Source: Micromonospora sp. HM5-17
GTDB taxonomy: Bacteria > Actinomycetota > Actinomycetes > Mycobacteriales > Micromonosporaceae
Length of the DNA: 64,000 nucleotides
Direction of reading: 5' to 3'
NCBI RefSeq assembly: GCF_003762835.1
Contig: NZ_RJWA01000013.1
Location: forward strand, 40,181-104,180
The notes beneath the pieces are model-generated. The model searched no databases and had not been told where the DNA came from. It saw only the letters and a program-made list of their open reading frames with translations. The position numbers were made by a program, and so were the translations under genes. Below are positions 52,945 through 60,871 of the stretch, piece after piece. Each line of letters begins with the position of its first letter. The stretch's first letter is position 1.

Positions 52945-54325
52945 TGTTCCGCCCGTCCATCCGATCCTCGCCGGGCGCGTTGCGGTCCGTGCCTCCGTCG
53001 CCGGACACCTGGACACTGCCCGGGTCACCGATCGTCCACGTCACCGTCCGCTCCACCTCGCCGTACGTGCGGAACTCCTTCGCCCACCCGAGGGTGGAGA
53101 AGCGGCCGTTCTCGTTGTCCGGGGCGCCGGTGGCGATGTCGTTGGCATCGGCGTTGAAGTTGTACACGTCCTCGGCGTGAACCTTGATCTTCATGGTCAC
53201 CTGGTTGCCGTTCACCACCACGTCCGAGGTGCCGTACACCGTGTGGTCGCCCAACGTCTTCTGCCAGTTCTCGGTGCTGGCCGGATACTCGCCGACGAGC
53301 TTGCGCGCCGATGTCGGGTCCCCCGTCATCTGGAAGGCGGTCTGTCCGGTCTCTCGGTAGATCCGTTCCGCCTCCCTCCGCGCCAACGCGATCTCGTTGT
53401 CGACCGCCTTACGCACGTTCGCGTCCTCGGTGTACGCCTCCTCGTAGTCGATACGCAGATCGGTGCCCGTGCCGTCCATGTAGTGGGCGTAGGCGTCGGT
53501 CGCGTCGTCGAGATCCGGCCGGCCTGCCTGGGCCGCCCGGAGCATGAGCCGCCACTTGTTCCAGCTCAGGTAGTCACCAGCGGTCGGCTCCGCGTTCGGA
53601 TCGTACGGGAAGTCGCTGTCGAAGGTCAGGGACGGTTTCGTCGGCGGGCCGATGTGGTACTTGTTGCCCGTGCCGACGTCCTCCAGCCCCGGCGTCTTGT
53701 CGACGATCTCCCCACTCAGCTTCGAGTTGGCGAGAAAGTCCGGAAGCATCTCGTAGGCCGCCTTCAACCGGGGCAGCGCGTCCCTGCGCGCCTCGGTCTC
53801 CAGCCGGATCGCGTCGTCGTACGCGGTGGTGGCGGCGTTCCACAGGGCGTCGGCCTGGGGGCGAACCTTGTCGATCGCGTCCCGCTGCCCGAGCTCGATC
53901 AGAAAGTCGCTGGGCCCGGTGGTGGACCGCAGGTCGTGCCACTGGCGCAGTGGATCGGCGACGCGGACCACGAGCGACTGGGTGGCGACGATCGGTGCGA
54001 TCAGGTCTCCCAGCGACTTCTCGGCGGCGATCCCCTCCGCCACCCGCCGTTTGGCCCGTTCCTGAGCCTCGGCGTAGTCGATGATCGCCGCCCCGGCCTT
54101 GTCGAACCCGTCGTGGAGTCCCTCGGCCAGGTCGATTGTCTCGTTGAGCCGCCTCTCGTACAGGTCCCGGGCATCGGACCGCCACTCCACCTTTCCGGAC
54201 AGCCCGGTGAGCGTGGGCAGCGCGGACTTGATGATCCCTTTCGTACGGAGACATTCCTCGCCGACCGCCCGGACGTGAGCAGGATTCATCTCCTCGATGT
54301 ACTCGACCGCGTCTCGGTAGGCCAT
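52937..54325 (-). CDS. Putative type VII-secreted effector-like protein, 462 aa
   Basis: Not recognised as a named family. Residues 1-210 are largely helical and begin like WXG100/LXG-type proteins (LTGLSGKVEWRSDARDLYERR at about 40-60, long amphipathic helices after it). No signal peptide or membrane helix. A linker (210-250) leads to a distinct C-terminal domain (about 250-435): DYLSWNKWRLMLRAAQ, YAHYMDGTGTDLRIDYEEAY, YRETGQTAFQMTGDP, then beta-rich HTVYGTSDVVVNGNQVTMKI, HAEDVYNFN (383-391), DIATGAPDNENGRF (396-409) and VERTVTWTIG. It follows the EspC-like gene with its stop touching a GTG (TGAGTG), ATG six bases later chosen, and overlaps the lipoprotein gene. Architecture and context suggest a polymorphic toxin or secreted structural protein. 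Confidence 0.8.
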   Translation of the reverse strand: MAYRDAVEYIEEMNPAHVRAVGEECLRTKGIIKSALPTLTGLSGKVEWRSDARDLYERRLNETIDLAEGLHDGFDKAGAAIIDYAEAQERAKRRVAEGIAAEKSLGDLIAPIVATQSLVVRVADPLRQWHDLRSTTGPSDFLIELGQRDAIDKVRPQADALWNAATTAYDDAIRLETEARRDALPRLKAAYEMLPDFLANSKLSGEIVDKTPGLEDVGTGNKYHIGPPTKPSLTFDSDFPYDPNAEPTAGDYLSWNKWRLMLRAAQAGRPDLDDATDAYAHYMDGTGTDLRIDYEEAYTEDANVRKAVDNEIALARREAERIYRETGQTAFQMTGDPTSARKLVGEYPASTENWQKTLGDHTVYGTSDVVVNGNQVTMKIKVHAEDVYNFNADANDIATGAPDNENGRFSTLGWAKEFRTYGEVERTVTWTIGDPGSVQVSGDGGTDRNAPGEDRMDGRNSG

Positions 54326-54331
54326 GACCAC

Positions 54332-54667
54332 TCAGTCTTTCCGCTGTTCCGCCGTCTTGAGAGTCGAATGGACAAGGAACTGCGTCATCTTCTGCTCCGC
54401 GGCGGCATCGGTCTTCTGGTATCCGCCGGCCGCCGCGTCGACCCGACTGGAAAGCGCCGACAGGAGGGCCAGCACGTCCTGGTACTGGTCGTGGGCGAAG
54501 CGCCCGAAGGTGCTCATCGCCTTGGCCAGGTCGGGATGACTGGCTGGCGCATCGGCCCAGTCGAGCAGAAAGAGATGAAATTGGCCGACGCGTAGATCGT
54601 GGGCGAGATCGTGCATGGTGGCGGCGGCGCCCTTAAGGGTGGAGGGATCGACCTGGAAATCTGACAC
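54332..54667 (-). CDS. EspC-like (WXG100-related) type VII secretion protein
   Basis: 111 residues, all helical, matching the small ESX-1 EspC-type family: SDFQVDPSTLKGAAATMHDLAHDLR at the start, then a second helix with AMSTFGRFAHDQYQDVLALLSALSSRVDAAAGGYQKTDAAAEQKM, where the Y-x-x-x-D of GGYQKTD resembles the type VII export signal. Such proteins act as partners or chaperones of secreted effectors. The GTG at 54667 has a near-perfect aaggaggt site. First gene of a three-gene set; a 19-bp inverted repeat overlaps its ribosome-binding site. Confidence 0.85.
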   Translation of the reverse strand: MSDFQVDPSTLKGAAATMHDLAHDLRVGQFHLFLLDWADAPASHPDLAKAMSTFGRFAHDQYQDVLALLSALSSRVDAAAGGYQKTDAAAEQKMTQFLVHSTLKTAEQRKD

Positions 54668-54676
54668 CCAGACCTC

Positions 54677-54695
54677 CTTCGATTCGGAATCGAAG
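54677..54695. promoter_or_regulatory. 19-bp inverted repeat at the EspC-like gene RBS
   Basis: Arms cttcgattc and gaatcgaag (9 bp, perfect) around a single base. On the transcribed strand the repeat ends in gaag, sharing bases with the aaggaggt ribosome site of the EspC-like gene. It may be a repressor operator downstream of the promoter. Confidence 0.55.
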
Positions 54696-54792
54696 ACTAC
54701 CGGGCGCCGACAGCGAAAACCAGAATGGCCGGCGAAAGATAATGATCCTTTGTGTCCGCCGGTAGCGGGCGGTGTCTGCGCCTGCCGACGCG

Positions 54793-55167
54793 TCACCGAC
54801 GGTTGGCGTTCACCTCGGCCTCGACCATCTCGATCAGGTCGACGATCGCCGCGGCCACCCGCGCCCCGAACGGCGTCAGGCTGTATTCCACATGCGGCGG
54901 AATCGTCGTGTACACCTCACGGCGTACCAGCCCGTCGCGTTCCAGGGCCTGCAGGGTCTGGGCGAGCATCTTCTCGCTGACCCCGTCGACCCGGCGACGG
55001 AGCGCGTTGAACCGGTAGGCGCCCTCGTGCAGGGCAGCCAGGGCGAGTATGCCCCACTTGCCGGCGATGTTCTCCACGATGCGACGCGAGGCGCAGTCGC
55101 GGGCGAAGACATCCGCGACCATCGCGTCGTCGCCGTCACACCCGTCGGCCGGGACCTCCTTCGCCAT
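54793..55167 (-). CDS. qorR: HxlR-family redox-type regulator, divergent from qorB
   Basis: 124 residues with a single HxlR winged helix: ASRRIVENIAGKWGILALAAL, YRFNALRRRVDGVSEKMLAQTLQALERDGLV, and the wing REVYTTIPPHVEYSLTPFGA. The N-terminus has Cys at about residue 9 (PADGCDGDD) and 24 (ARDCASRR); a single N-terminal Cys is the redox switch in the related QorR of Corynebacterium glutamicum. The pairing with qorB, as in E. coli ytfH/ytfG, supports the name. ATG at 55167 follows aaggaggt. The stop is 125 bp from the start of the type VII cassette on the same strand. Confidence 0.88.
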   Translation of the reverse strand: MAKEVPADGCDGDDAMVADVFARDCASRRIVENIAGKWGILALAALHEGAYRFNALRRRVDGVSEKMLAQTLQALERDGLVRREVYTTIPPHVEYSLTPFGARVAAAIVDLIEMVEAEVNANRR

Positions 55168-55239
55168 GGCCTCAACGGTAGCGGTCGCAGCCCACAGCCC
55201 GAGGTGATGACGCTCACTCTGTCGCCGCGCTGTGGAAAA

Positions 55240-55261
55240 GTTAGTACAGTCTGGTTGGTAA
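55240..55261. promoter_or_regulatory. Candidate HxlR operator before qorB
   Basis: Related octamers gttagtac (55240-55247) and gttggtaa (55254-55261) lie as direct repeats 14 bp apart in the only AT-rich stretch of the divergent hxlR-qorB region, 24 bp before the qorB start. Confidence 0.4.
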
Positions 55262-55285
55262 TCGCTGGTTCGCGGAGGAGCTGTC

Positions 55286-56143
55286 ATGATCGTTGTCACC
55301 GGAGCGACCGGCCACTACGGGCCGTTGGCCATCGAGGAACTGCTGGCGCGGGGCGTTCCCGCCGGGCAGATCGTCGCCGCCGCCCGCGACCCGCAGAAGG
55401 CGACCGCGCTGGCCGCCCGCGGCGTCCAGGTGCGCCGGGCCGACTACACCGACCCGGAGAGCCTCGCCAGTGCCCTGTCCGGAGCCGAGAAACTGCTCTT
55501 CGTCTCCGGCAGCGAGGTCGGACAGCGGGTGCCCCAGCACCGCAACGTCGTCGAGGCCGCGACGGCGGCGGGGGTACGGCTGATCGCCTACACCAGCATC
55601 CTCAACGCCGACACCACCGGCATCCGGCTGGCCGACGAGCACAGGGCGACCGAGGCGATGATCCGCGACTCGGGCGTGCCGTACGTCCTGCTCCGCAACA
55701 CCTTCTACCTGGAGGTCTACACCGCGGCGCTGCCTCAGGCCGTGGAACACGGCGCGCTCGTCGAGGCCACCGGCGACGGCCGGATCTCCGCCGCCACCCG
55801 CGCCGACCTCGCCGCCGCGGCCGCCGTCGTGCTGACCACCGAGGGGCACGAGAACCGGGTGTACGAACTGGGCGGCGCGCCCGCCATCACCCTGGCCGAA
55901 CTGGCCGCCGAAGCCAGTCGCCAGTCCGGTCGCCCGATCGCCTTCCGCAACCTGTCGCAGGCGGAGTACGTCGACTTCCTCGCCGGCGTCGGTGTGCCGA
56001 GGGCGGCGGCCGAGTATTACGCCGACGCCAGCATCGGGGCGTCCCGCGGAGACCTCTACACCGACAGCGACGACCTGCCGCGTCTGCTTGGCCGCGCCAC
56101 CACGCCGCTGGCCGAGGCCGTCGCCGCGGCGCTCAAGGACTGA
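55286..56143 (+). CDS. qorB: NmrA-type NAD(P)H:quinone oxidoreductase QorB
   Basis: 285 residues, very similar in motif order to E. coli QorB (YtfG): MIVVTGATGHYGPLAIEEL, LLFVSGSEVGQRVPQHRNVV, LIAYTSILNADTTGIRLADEH, LLRNTFYLEVY, and ISAATRADLAAAAAVVL with VYELGGAPAITLAEL. The family reduces quinones with NADPH and protects from redox stress. ATG with gcggaggag upstream. It is divergent from the HxlR regulator and ends at a strong terminator facing aroK. Confidence 0.93.
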   Translation: MIVVTGATGHYGPLAIEELLARGVPAGQIVAAARDPQKATALAARGVQVRRADYTDPESLASALSGAEKLLFVSGSEVGQRVPQHRNVVEAATAAGVRLIAYTSILNADTTGIRLADEHRATEAMIRDSGVPYVLLRNTFYLEVYTAALPQAVEHGALVEATGDGRISAATRADLAAAAAVVLTTEGHENRVYELGGAPAITLAELAAEASRQSGRPIAFRNLSQAEYVDFLAGVGVPRAAAEYYADASIGASRGDLYTDSDDLPRLLGRATTPLAEAVAAALKD

Positions 56144-56151
56144 GCCCCACC

Positions 56152-56186
56152 GGCCCGGCTCCGAGACAGGTGCGCGGAGCCGGGCC
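56152..56186. terminator. Terminator between qorB and aroK
   Basis: A perfect 12-bp inverted repeat (56152-56163 and 56175-56186) with an 11-nt loop, 8 nt after the qorB stop. It can also end the aroC-aroK transcript from the other side. Confidence 0.8.
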
Positions 56187-56321
56187 TCCCGGCCCGGAGG
56201 CGAATTCGGCGGCCCGGCACGGGGCACGCCGGGCTCGCCGCGTGCACCGCTGTCCACCCGGAACGGTGTCGACGAACGAGACCGGGGCCTGCTCGGTCGC
56301 CGTACTCTCCGGAACTCGCCG

Positions 56322-56843
56322 TCACTCGGCGGAGGCGCCGGAGCCGCGCAACCGGGCCACGATCTCCTCGGCGACCTGCTCCGGGGTCCGGCCGTCGGTG
56401 ACCACCGTCCAGGTGGCCACCTCGGCGTAGAGCGGGCGGCGCTGGTCGAGCAGGTGCTTCAGGGTGGCCCGGGGATTGAGCGCCAGCAGCGGCCGGCCGG
56501 TGCCGAGGCCGACCCGGCGGACCGCGTCGGGAAGCTCCACCGACAGGTAGATCACGCGGTGCCCGGCCAACGCGGCACGGGTCTCCTCGGCCAGGATCGC
56601 ACCGCCGCCGAGCGCGAGCACCCCGTCGAACGATCCCAGCGCCGTCGCCACCGCCGCGCGCTCGAGAGCCCGGAAGTGCTCCTCACCGTCGTCGACGAAG
56701 ATCTCGGGGATACTCTTCCCGACCGTCGCCTCGATGTCGCTGTCTGTGTCCCGGAAGTCGACGCCGAGCTCCTTGGCGACCGCCAACCCGGTGCTGGTCT
56801 TGCCCGCTCCGGGGGGACCCACCAGAACGCAGACCGGGGCCAT
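56322..56843 (-). CDS. aroK: Shikimate kinase
   Basis: 173 residues. It phosphorylates shikimate with ATP. P-loop [38 protein letters not shown] with the shikimate-binding Asp, LALGGGAIL and GTGRPLLA with the lid Arg. ATG overlaps the aroC stop by one base (TGATG). It is cut off from its usual neighbour aroB by the qorB/type VII insertion. Confidence 0.97.
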   Translation of the reverse strand: MAPVCVLVGPPGAGKTSTGLAVAKELGVDFRDTDSDIEATVGKSIPEIFVDDGEEHFRALERAAVATALGSFDGVLALGGGAILAEETRAALAGHRVIYLSVELPDAVRRVGLGTGRPLLALNPRATLKHLLDQRRPLYAEVATWTVVTDGRTPEQVAEEIVARLRGSGASAE

Positions 56844-58021
56844 CAGCGGATCACCAGGTTGTCGAGGTAGCCGGCGACGTTGCGGCGGATCTCGGCGACC
56901 GAGTCGCCGCCGAACTTCTCCAGCGCCGCCTCGGCCAGCACCAACCCCACCATCGTCTCCGCGACCACGGCGGCGGCCGGTACCGCGCAGACGTCGGAGC
57001 GCTGGTTGATCGCGGTCGCCGGCTCGCCGGTCGCCACGTCCACCGTGGAGAGCGCGCGGTTCAGCGAGGAGATCGGCTTCATCGCCGCCCGGACCCGGAG
57101 CGGCTCGCCGGTAGTGATCCCGCCCTCCAGGCCGCCGGCCCGGTCGGTCACCCGGCGTACTCCGGTCGCGGTCGGGACGATCTCGTCGTGCGCGGCCGAG
57201 CCCCGGGACCGGGCCTGCTGCCAGGCGTCACCGATCTCCACACCCTTGATCGCCTGGATCGACATCAGCGCGGCGGCGAGCCGGGCGTCGAGCTTGCGGT
57301 CCCACTGGACGTGGCTGCCCAGGCCCGGCGGCACCCCGTACGCCAGGACCTCGACGATGCCACCGAGCGTGTCGGCGTCGGACTTGGCCGCGTCCACCTC
57401 GGCGACCATCCGGGCGCTCGCCTCCGGGTCGAGGCAGCGCAGCGGGTCGGCGTCGATCCGCTCCGCGTCCTCCGGGCGCGGTCGCAGGCCGGGCTTGGCG
57501 GCCACCGAGCCGAGTTCGACGACGTGCGAGACGATCTCGATGCCGAACGCCTGCCGGAGCAGCGCCCGGGCGACGGTCCCGACCGCGACCCGGGCGGCGG
57601 TCTCCCGCGCGCTGGCCCGCTCCAGGATCGGCCGGGCGTCGGTGTAGCCGTACTTCTGCATGCCGGCGAGGTCGGCGTGGCCGGGCCGGGGGCGGGTCAG
57701 TGGGGCGTTGCGGGCCTGCCCAACCAGCACCTCCGGGTCGACCGGGTCGGCGGCCATCACCGTCCGCCACTTGGGCCACTCGGAGTTGCCGACGCGGATC
57801 GCCACCGGGCTGCCCAGGGTGACCCCGTGGCGGAGGCCGCCGATGACCTCCACCTCGTCCTGTTCGAAGGACATCCGGGCCCCGCGCCCGTAGCCGAGCC
57901 GGCGCCGGGCCAGCTGCCGGGCGATCTCGTCGCTGGTCAACTCGATCCCGGCGGGTACGCCCTCCAGGATCGCGACGAGGGCTGGACCATGGGACTCTCC
58001 TGCGGTCAACCAGCGCAACAC
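56843..58021 (-). CDS. aroC: Chorismate synthase
   Basis: 392 residues. It makes chorismate from EPSP and needs reduced FMN. The N-terminal signature [20 protein letters not shown] with the catalytic His, [24 protein letters not shown], and the C-terminal [11 protein letters not shown] are intact. GTG at 58021 (VLRWL) fits the family; a TTG one codon upstream is possible. It begins 4 nt after the MarR gene, so both are probably on one transcript. Confidence 0.97.
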   Translation of the reverse strand: MLRWLTAGESHGPALVAILEGVPAGIELTSDEIARQLARRRLGYGRGARMSFEQDEVEVIGGLRHGVTLGSPVAIRVGNSEWPKWRTVMAADPVDPEVLVGQARNAPLTRPRPGHADLAGMQKYGYTDARPILERASARETAARVAVGTVARALLRQAFGIEIVSHVVELGSVAAKPGLRPRPEDAERIDADPLRCLDPEASARMVAEVDAAKSDADTLGGIVEVLAYGVPPGLGSHVQWDRKLDARLAAALMSIQAIKGVEIGDAWQQARSRGSAAHDEIVPTATGVRRVTDRAGGLEGGITTGEPLRVRAAMKPISSLNRALSTVDVATGEPATAINQRSDVCAVPAAAVVAETMVGLVLAEAALEKFGGDSVAEIRRNVAGYLDNLVIR

Positions 58022-58025
58022 CAAC

Positions 58026-58598
58026 CTAACCCTCTCCTCGTCGGGGCCGGACCGGCCGGCCGCCGGTCAAGTCTGGCACGACCGGGAGTTGGTCCTCGGC
58101 ACCGCCGGTACCGTCCCGCTCTGCGGACCGCGCCACCTCACCGCGTTCGCGCTCGACGACGAGATCGACCAGCCGTCGCAGGTGCGGACCGGCCCGCAGG
58201 AGGTCCTGCCGGGCGGGTTCGTCGAGCCGGTCGAGCGCCGCGAGCAGCAGGTCACGCCGGTCCGCGGTGACCTTGGCGATCCGGTCGTACGCCGCCGGGG
58301 TGAGCCGGAGTCGGACCATCCGCCGGTTGCGCGGATCCCGGCTCCGCTCGAGCAGGCCGGCGTCGGCCAGGTCGCCGACCAGGGTGCTGACCGTGTTGGC
58401 CGCGCTGCCCAGCCGCTCGGCCGCCTCCTTGACGCTGATACCGGGGCAGCGCTCGACCAGGCGCAGCACCTCCACCTGGGCGTCCGGCAGCGGGGGGCGG
58501 CCCAGTCGCCGGGTCGTCGACCGGCGCAGCACCCGGTACAGGTCGGCGAGGGCGGTGCCGAGCGCCGCCACCGCCGCGAGGGTGGCGTCCTCGGTCAT
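58026..58598 (-). CDS. MarR-family regulator
   Basis: 190 residues. The winged helix is clear: [46 protein letters not shown], wing [22 protein letters not shown]-terminal tail of about 40 Arg/Gly-rich residues is longer than usual. The ATG at 58598 has ggaggaac upstream. It is divergent from the Bcr/CflA exporter and likely controls it; because aroC follows after 4 nt, the regulator's promoter may also drive aroC-aroK. Confidence 0.92.
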   Translation of the reverse strand: MTEDATLAAVAALGTALADLYRVLRRSTTRRLGRPPLPDAQVEVLRLVERCPGISVKEAAERLGSAANTVSTLVGDLADAGLLERSRDPRNRRMVRLRLTPAAYDRIAKVTADRRDLLLAALDRLDEPARQDLLRAGPHLRRLVDLVVERERGEVARSAERDGTGGAEDQLPVVPDLTGGRPVRPRRGEG

Positions 58599-58823
58599 CT
58601 CCGTTCCTCCGCCGGTCCGCCCCGGCCGTTCGCCGGGTGCCCGTTTGCCGTCCGGCCACGCCACGTCACCGGGTCCGGCGGGCGGCGCCGTGCCCGCGAG
58701 CCCGTCCCGCCGTCCGGCGACGCGGTCGGCTTGCGTTCCTCGTCCCAACATCGTCTACTTCACACCGCAACATCTCTGCAAACAGAGCCAATAGTCGTCG
58801 TCGATTCAGCTTAGGGGGAGGTT
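58599..58823. promoter_or_regulatory. Divergent MarR-exporter promoter region
   Basis: 225 bp, GC-rich near marR and AT-richer from 58740 to 58823. The only clear symmetric element is ctctg-N4-cagag at 58774-58787, a possible MarR operator 37 bp before the exporter start. -35/-10 pairs are not convincing. Confidence 0.4.
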
Positions 58824-60098
58824 GTGAACGCCCCACACCCCGCGGCGCCGGCCACGCGCGCCGCTCGCGCCGGACTCCTGGTCCTGCTCGGCACGCTCAC
58901 CGCGGTCGGCCCCCTGTCCCTGGACATGTACCTGCCGGCGTTCCCCGCGATGACCGGCGCGCTCGACGCGACCCCGGCCGAGGTGCAGCTCTCCCTCACC
59001 ACGTTCCTGTTCGGCCTCGCCCTCGGCCAACTGGTCACCGGACCGCTCAGCGATCGGTGGGGCCGCCGCCGCCCGGTGCTGGTCGGCGTCGCCGCGTACA
59101 CCGCGGGCAGCCTGCTCTGCGCCCTCGCGCCCTCGGCCGGCGCGCTCGCGGCGCTGCGGCTGGCCCAGGGTGTCGCCAGCGGGATGGGCGTCGTCGTCGC
59201 CCGCGCCATCGTCCGGGATCTCTATTCGGGAGCAGCCGCGGCCCGCTACTTCTCCCGGTTGATCCTGATCTTCGGGGTCGCCCCGATCGCCGCGCCGGCC
59301 CTCGGCACGCTCGTGCTGCGCTTCGGCTCCTGGCGGATCGTCTTCGTCACCCTGACCGCCATCGGCGTGCTCCTCCTCGCGGCGGTGGCGTGGGGGCTCC
59401 CCGAAACCCTGCCCGCAGGACGCCGCGTCGCCGACGGACCGGGCGCCGCCGTCCGGGCGATGGCAGGGCTCCTCACCGACCGGATCTACCTCGGGTACGT
59501 CGTCACCCAGGGCCTCGCCTTCACCGCCCTGTTCGCGTACATCTCCGGGTCGTCCTTCGTCCTGCAGGACGTCTTCGCCGTCTCCGCCGGCTGGTTCAGC
59601 CTGATCTTCGGCCTCAACGCGGCCGGGATGACCGCGCTCGGTCAGCTCAACGCCCGGCTGCTCGACCGGTTCACCACCCGCCGGCTGCTCACCGTCGGCC
59701 TGTTCGTCGGCCTGCTCGCCGCCACCGGCCTGCTCGCCGGCTCGGCCGCCGGCAGCCTGCCCGCCGTCACGATCGCCCTCTTCGTCTTCGTCTCCAGCAT
59801 CGGCATGACGCTGCCCAACGGGCTCGCCCTGGCCCTGGACCGTCACCCCCGGCGCGCCGGCACCGCCGCCGCACTGCTCGGCGCCCTGCAGCAGGCCATC
59901 GCCTCCGCGATCGCCCCGCTGGCCGCGATCGGACCGGACCACAGCGCGCTGCCGATGGCGGTCGTCATGCTCGGCGCCACCGCGCTGTCGGCGGTCGCGG
60001 TGCTCACCCTCACCCGTGGCGCGGCGCGGGCCGTTGACCCTACCGGCCCGCCCGTGCCGCAGCCAGTGCCGACCGCATCGCGGACACCGGGGCGGTGA
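58824..60098 (+). CDS. Bcr/CflA-family multidrug efflux MFS transporter
   Basis: 424 residues with about 12 transmembrane helices. Family signatures: LSLDMYLPAFPAMTGAL in helix 1, the loop 2-3 motif GPLSDRWGRRRPVLVG, and ARAIVRDLYSGAAAARYFSR in helix 4/loop. It exports drugs by proton antiport. The GTG at 58824 follows ttagggggagg. Its 3' end overlaps aroE on the opposite strand by 59 bases. It is divergent from its probable MarR regulator. Confidence 0.94.
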   Translation: MNAPHPAAPATRAARAGLLVLLGTLTAVGPLSLDMYLPAFPAMTGALDATPAEVQLSLTTFLFGLALGQLVTGPLSDRWGRRRPVLVGVAAYTAGSLLCALAPSAGALAALRLAQGVASGMGVVVARAIVRDLYSGAAAARYFSRLILIFGVAPIAAPALGTLVLRFGSWRIVFVTLTAIGVLLLAAVAWGLPETLPAGRRVADGPGAAVRAMAGLLTDRIYLGYVVTQGLAFTALFAYISGSSFVLQDVFAVSAGWFSLIFGLNAAGMTALGQLNARLLDRFTTRRLLTVGLFVGLLAATGLLAGSAAGSLPAVTIALFVFVSSIGMTLPNGLALALDRHPRRAGTAAALLGALQQAIASAIAPLAAIGPDHSALPMAVVMLGATALSAVAVLTLTRGAARAVDPTGPPVPQPVPTASRTPGR

Positions 60099-60870
60099 CG
60101 CCGGTGAACTGCTCGAACTGGCCGACCGCCTGGGCCAGCAGCAGGTCGAGGCCGGAGACGACCCGGCAGCCCGCGGCGGCCGCGCCCGCCGCGAGCGGGG
60201 TCGGCCACGGGTCGTAGACGACGTCGAAGACCACCATCTCGGGTCGCCAGGACCGGGCAGCCGGACCGAAGACGTCGGCCGCGCCCTTCGGCACCGTCGA
60301 GATCAACACGTCCGCCCGACCGGGGTCGGCCGGATCGTTCCAGTCCTCGACCTCGCACCGCAGCCCGAGCGTGGCGGCCAACCGGGCCAGCTCCTCCCCG
60401 GCGGCACGTCGGCGTACCCGACAGGTGACCCGGCCGGCCCGCAGCCGGACGGCGGCGGCGATCGCGGCCCGGGCGGTGCCGCCCGCACCGAGCAGCACGA
60501 ACTCGGCCCCCTCCGGCACGCCGGCGCCGGTCAGCACGTCCACCATCCCCGGCACGTCGGTATTGTCGGCGGCCCAGGAACCGTCGGGACGCCGGACCAG
60601 CGTGTTGGCCGCGCCGACGGCGGCGGCGACCGGCGAGACCTCGCCGGCCACCGCGAGCGCCGCCTCCTTCAACGGCATGGTCAACGACAGCCCGGCCCAC
60701 TCCGGGCCGAGACCGGCCACCCGGTCCGCCAGCTCGGCCTCGGCGCACTCGATCGCCGTGTACGACCATCCCGTGAGCCCGGCGGCGGCGTAGCCCGCGT
60801 TGTGGATCACCGGGGAGAGCGAGTGCGCGATCGGCTTTCCCAGCACCGCCGCCCGACGTTCCCGCACCAC
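60040..60870 (-). CDS. aroE: Shikimate dehydrogenase
   Basis: 276 residues. It reduces 3-dehydroshikimate with NADPH. AAVLGKPIAHSLSPVIHNAGY binds shikimate; SLTMPLKEAAL carries the catalytic Lys; AANTLVRRPDG and AADNTDVPGMV follow; the NADP loop is LLGAGGTARAAIAA. The start is GTG at 60870, one base after the mltG stop, followed by a second GTG. The next aro genes are displaced by the MarR/exporter pair. Confidence 0.96.
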   Translation of the reverse strand: MVRERRAAVLGKPIAHSLSPVIHNAGYAAAGLTGWSYTAIECAEAELADRVAGLGPEWAGLSLTMPLKEAALAVAGEVSPVAAAVGAANTLVRRPDGSWAADNTDVPGMVDVLTGAGVPEGAEFVLLGAGGTARAAIAAAVRLRAGRVTCRVRRRAAGEELARLAATLGLRCEVEDWNDPADPGRADVLISTVPKGAADVFGPAARSWRPEMVVFDVVYDPWPTPLAAGAAAAGCRVVSGLDLLLAQAVGQFEQFTGVTAPVSAMRSALAAARAGR

Positions 60871-60871
60871 C

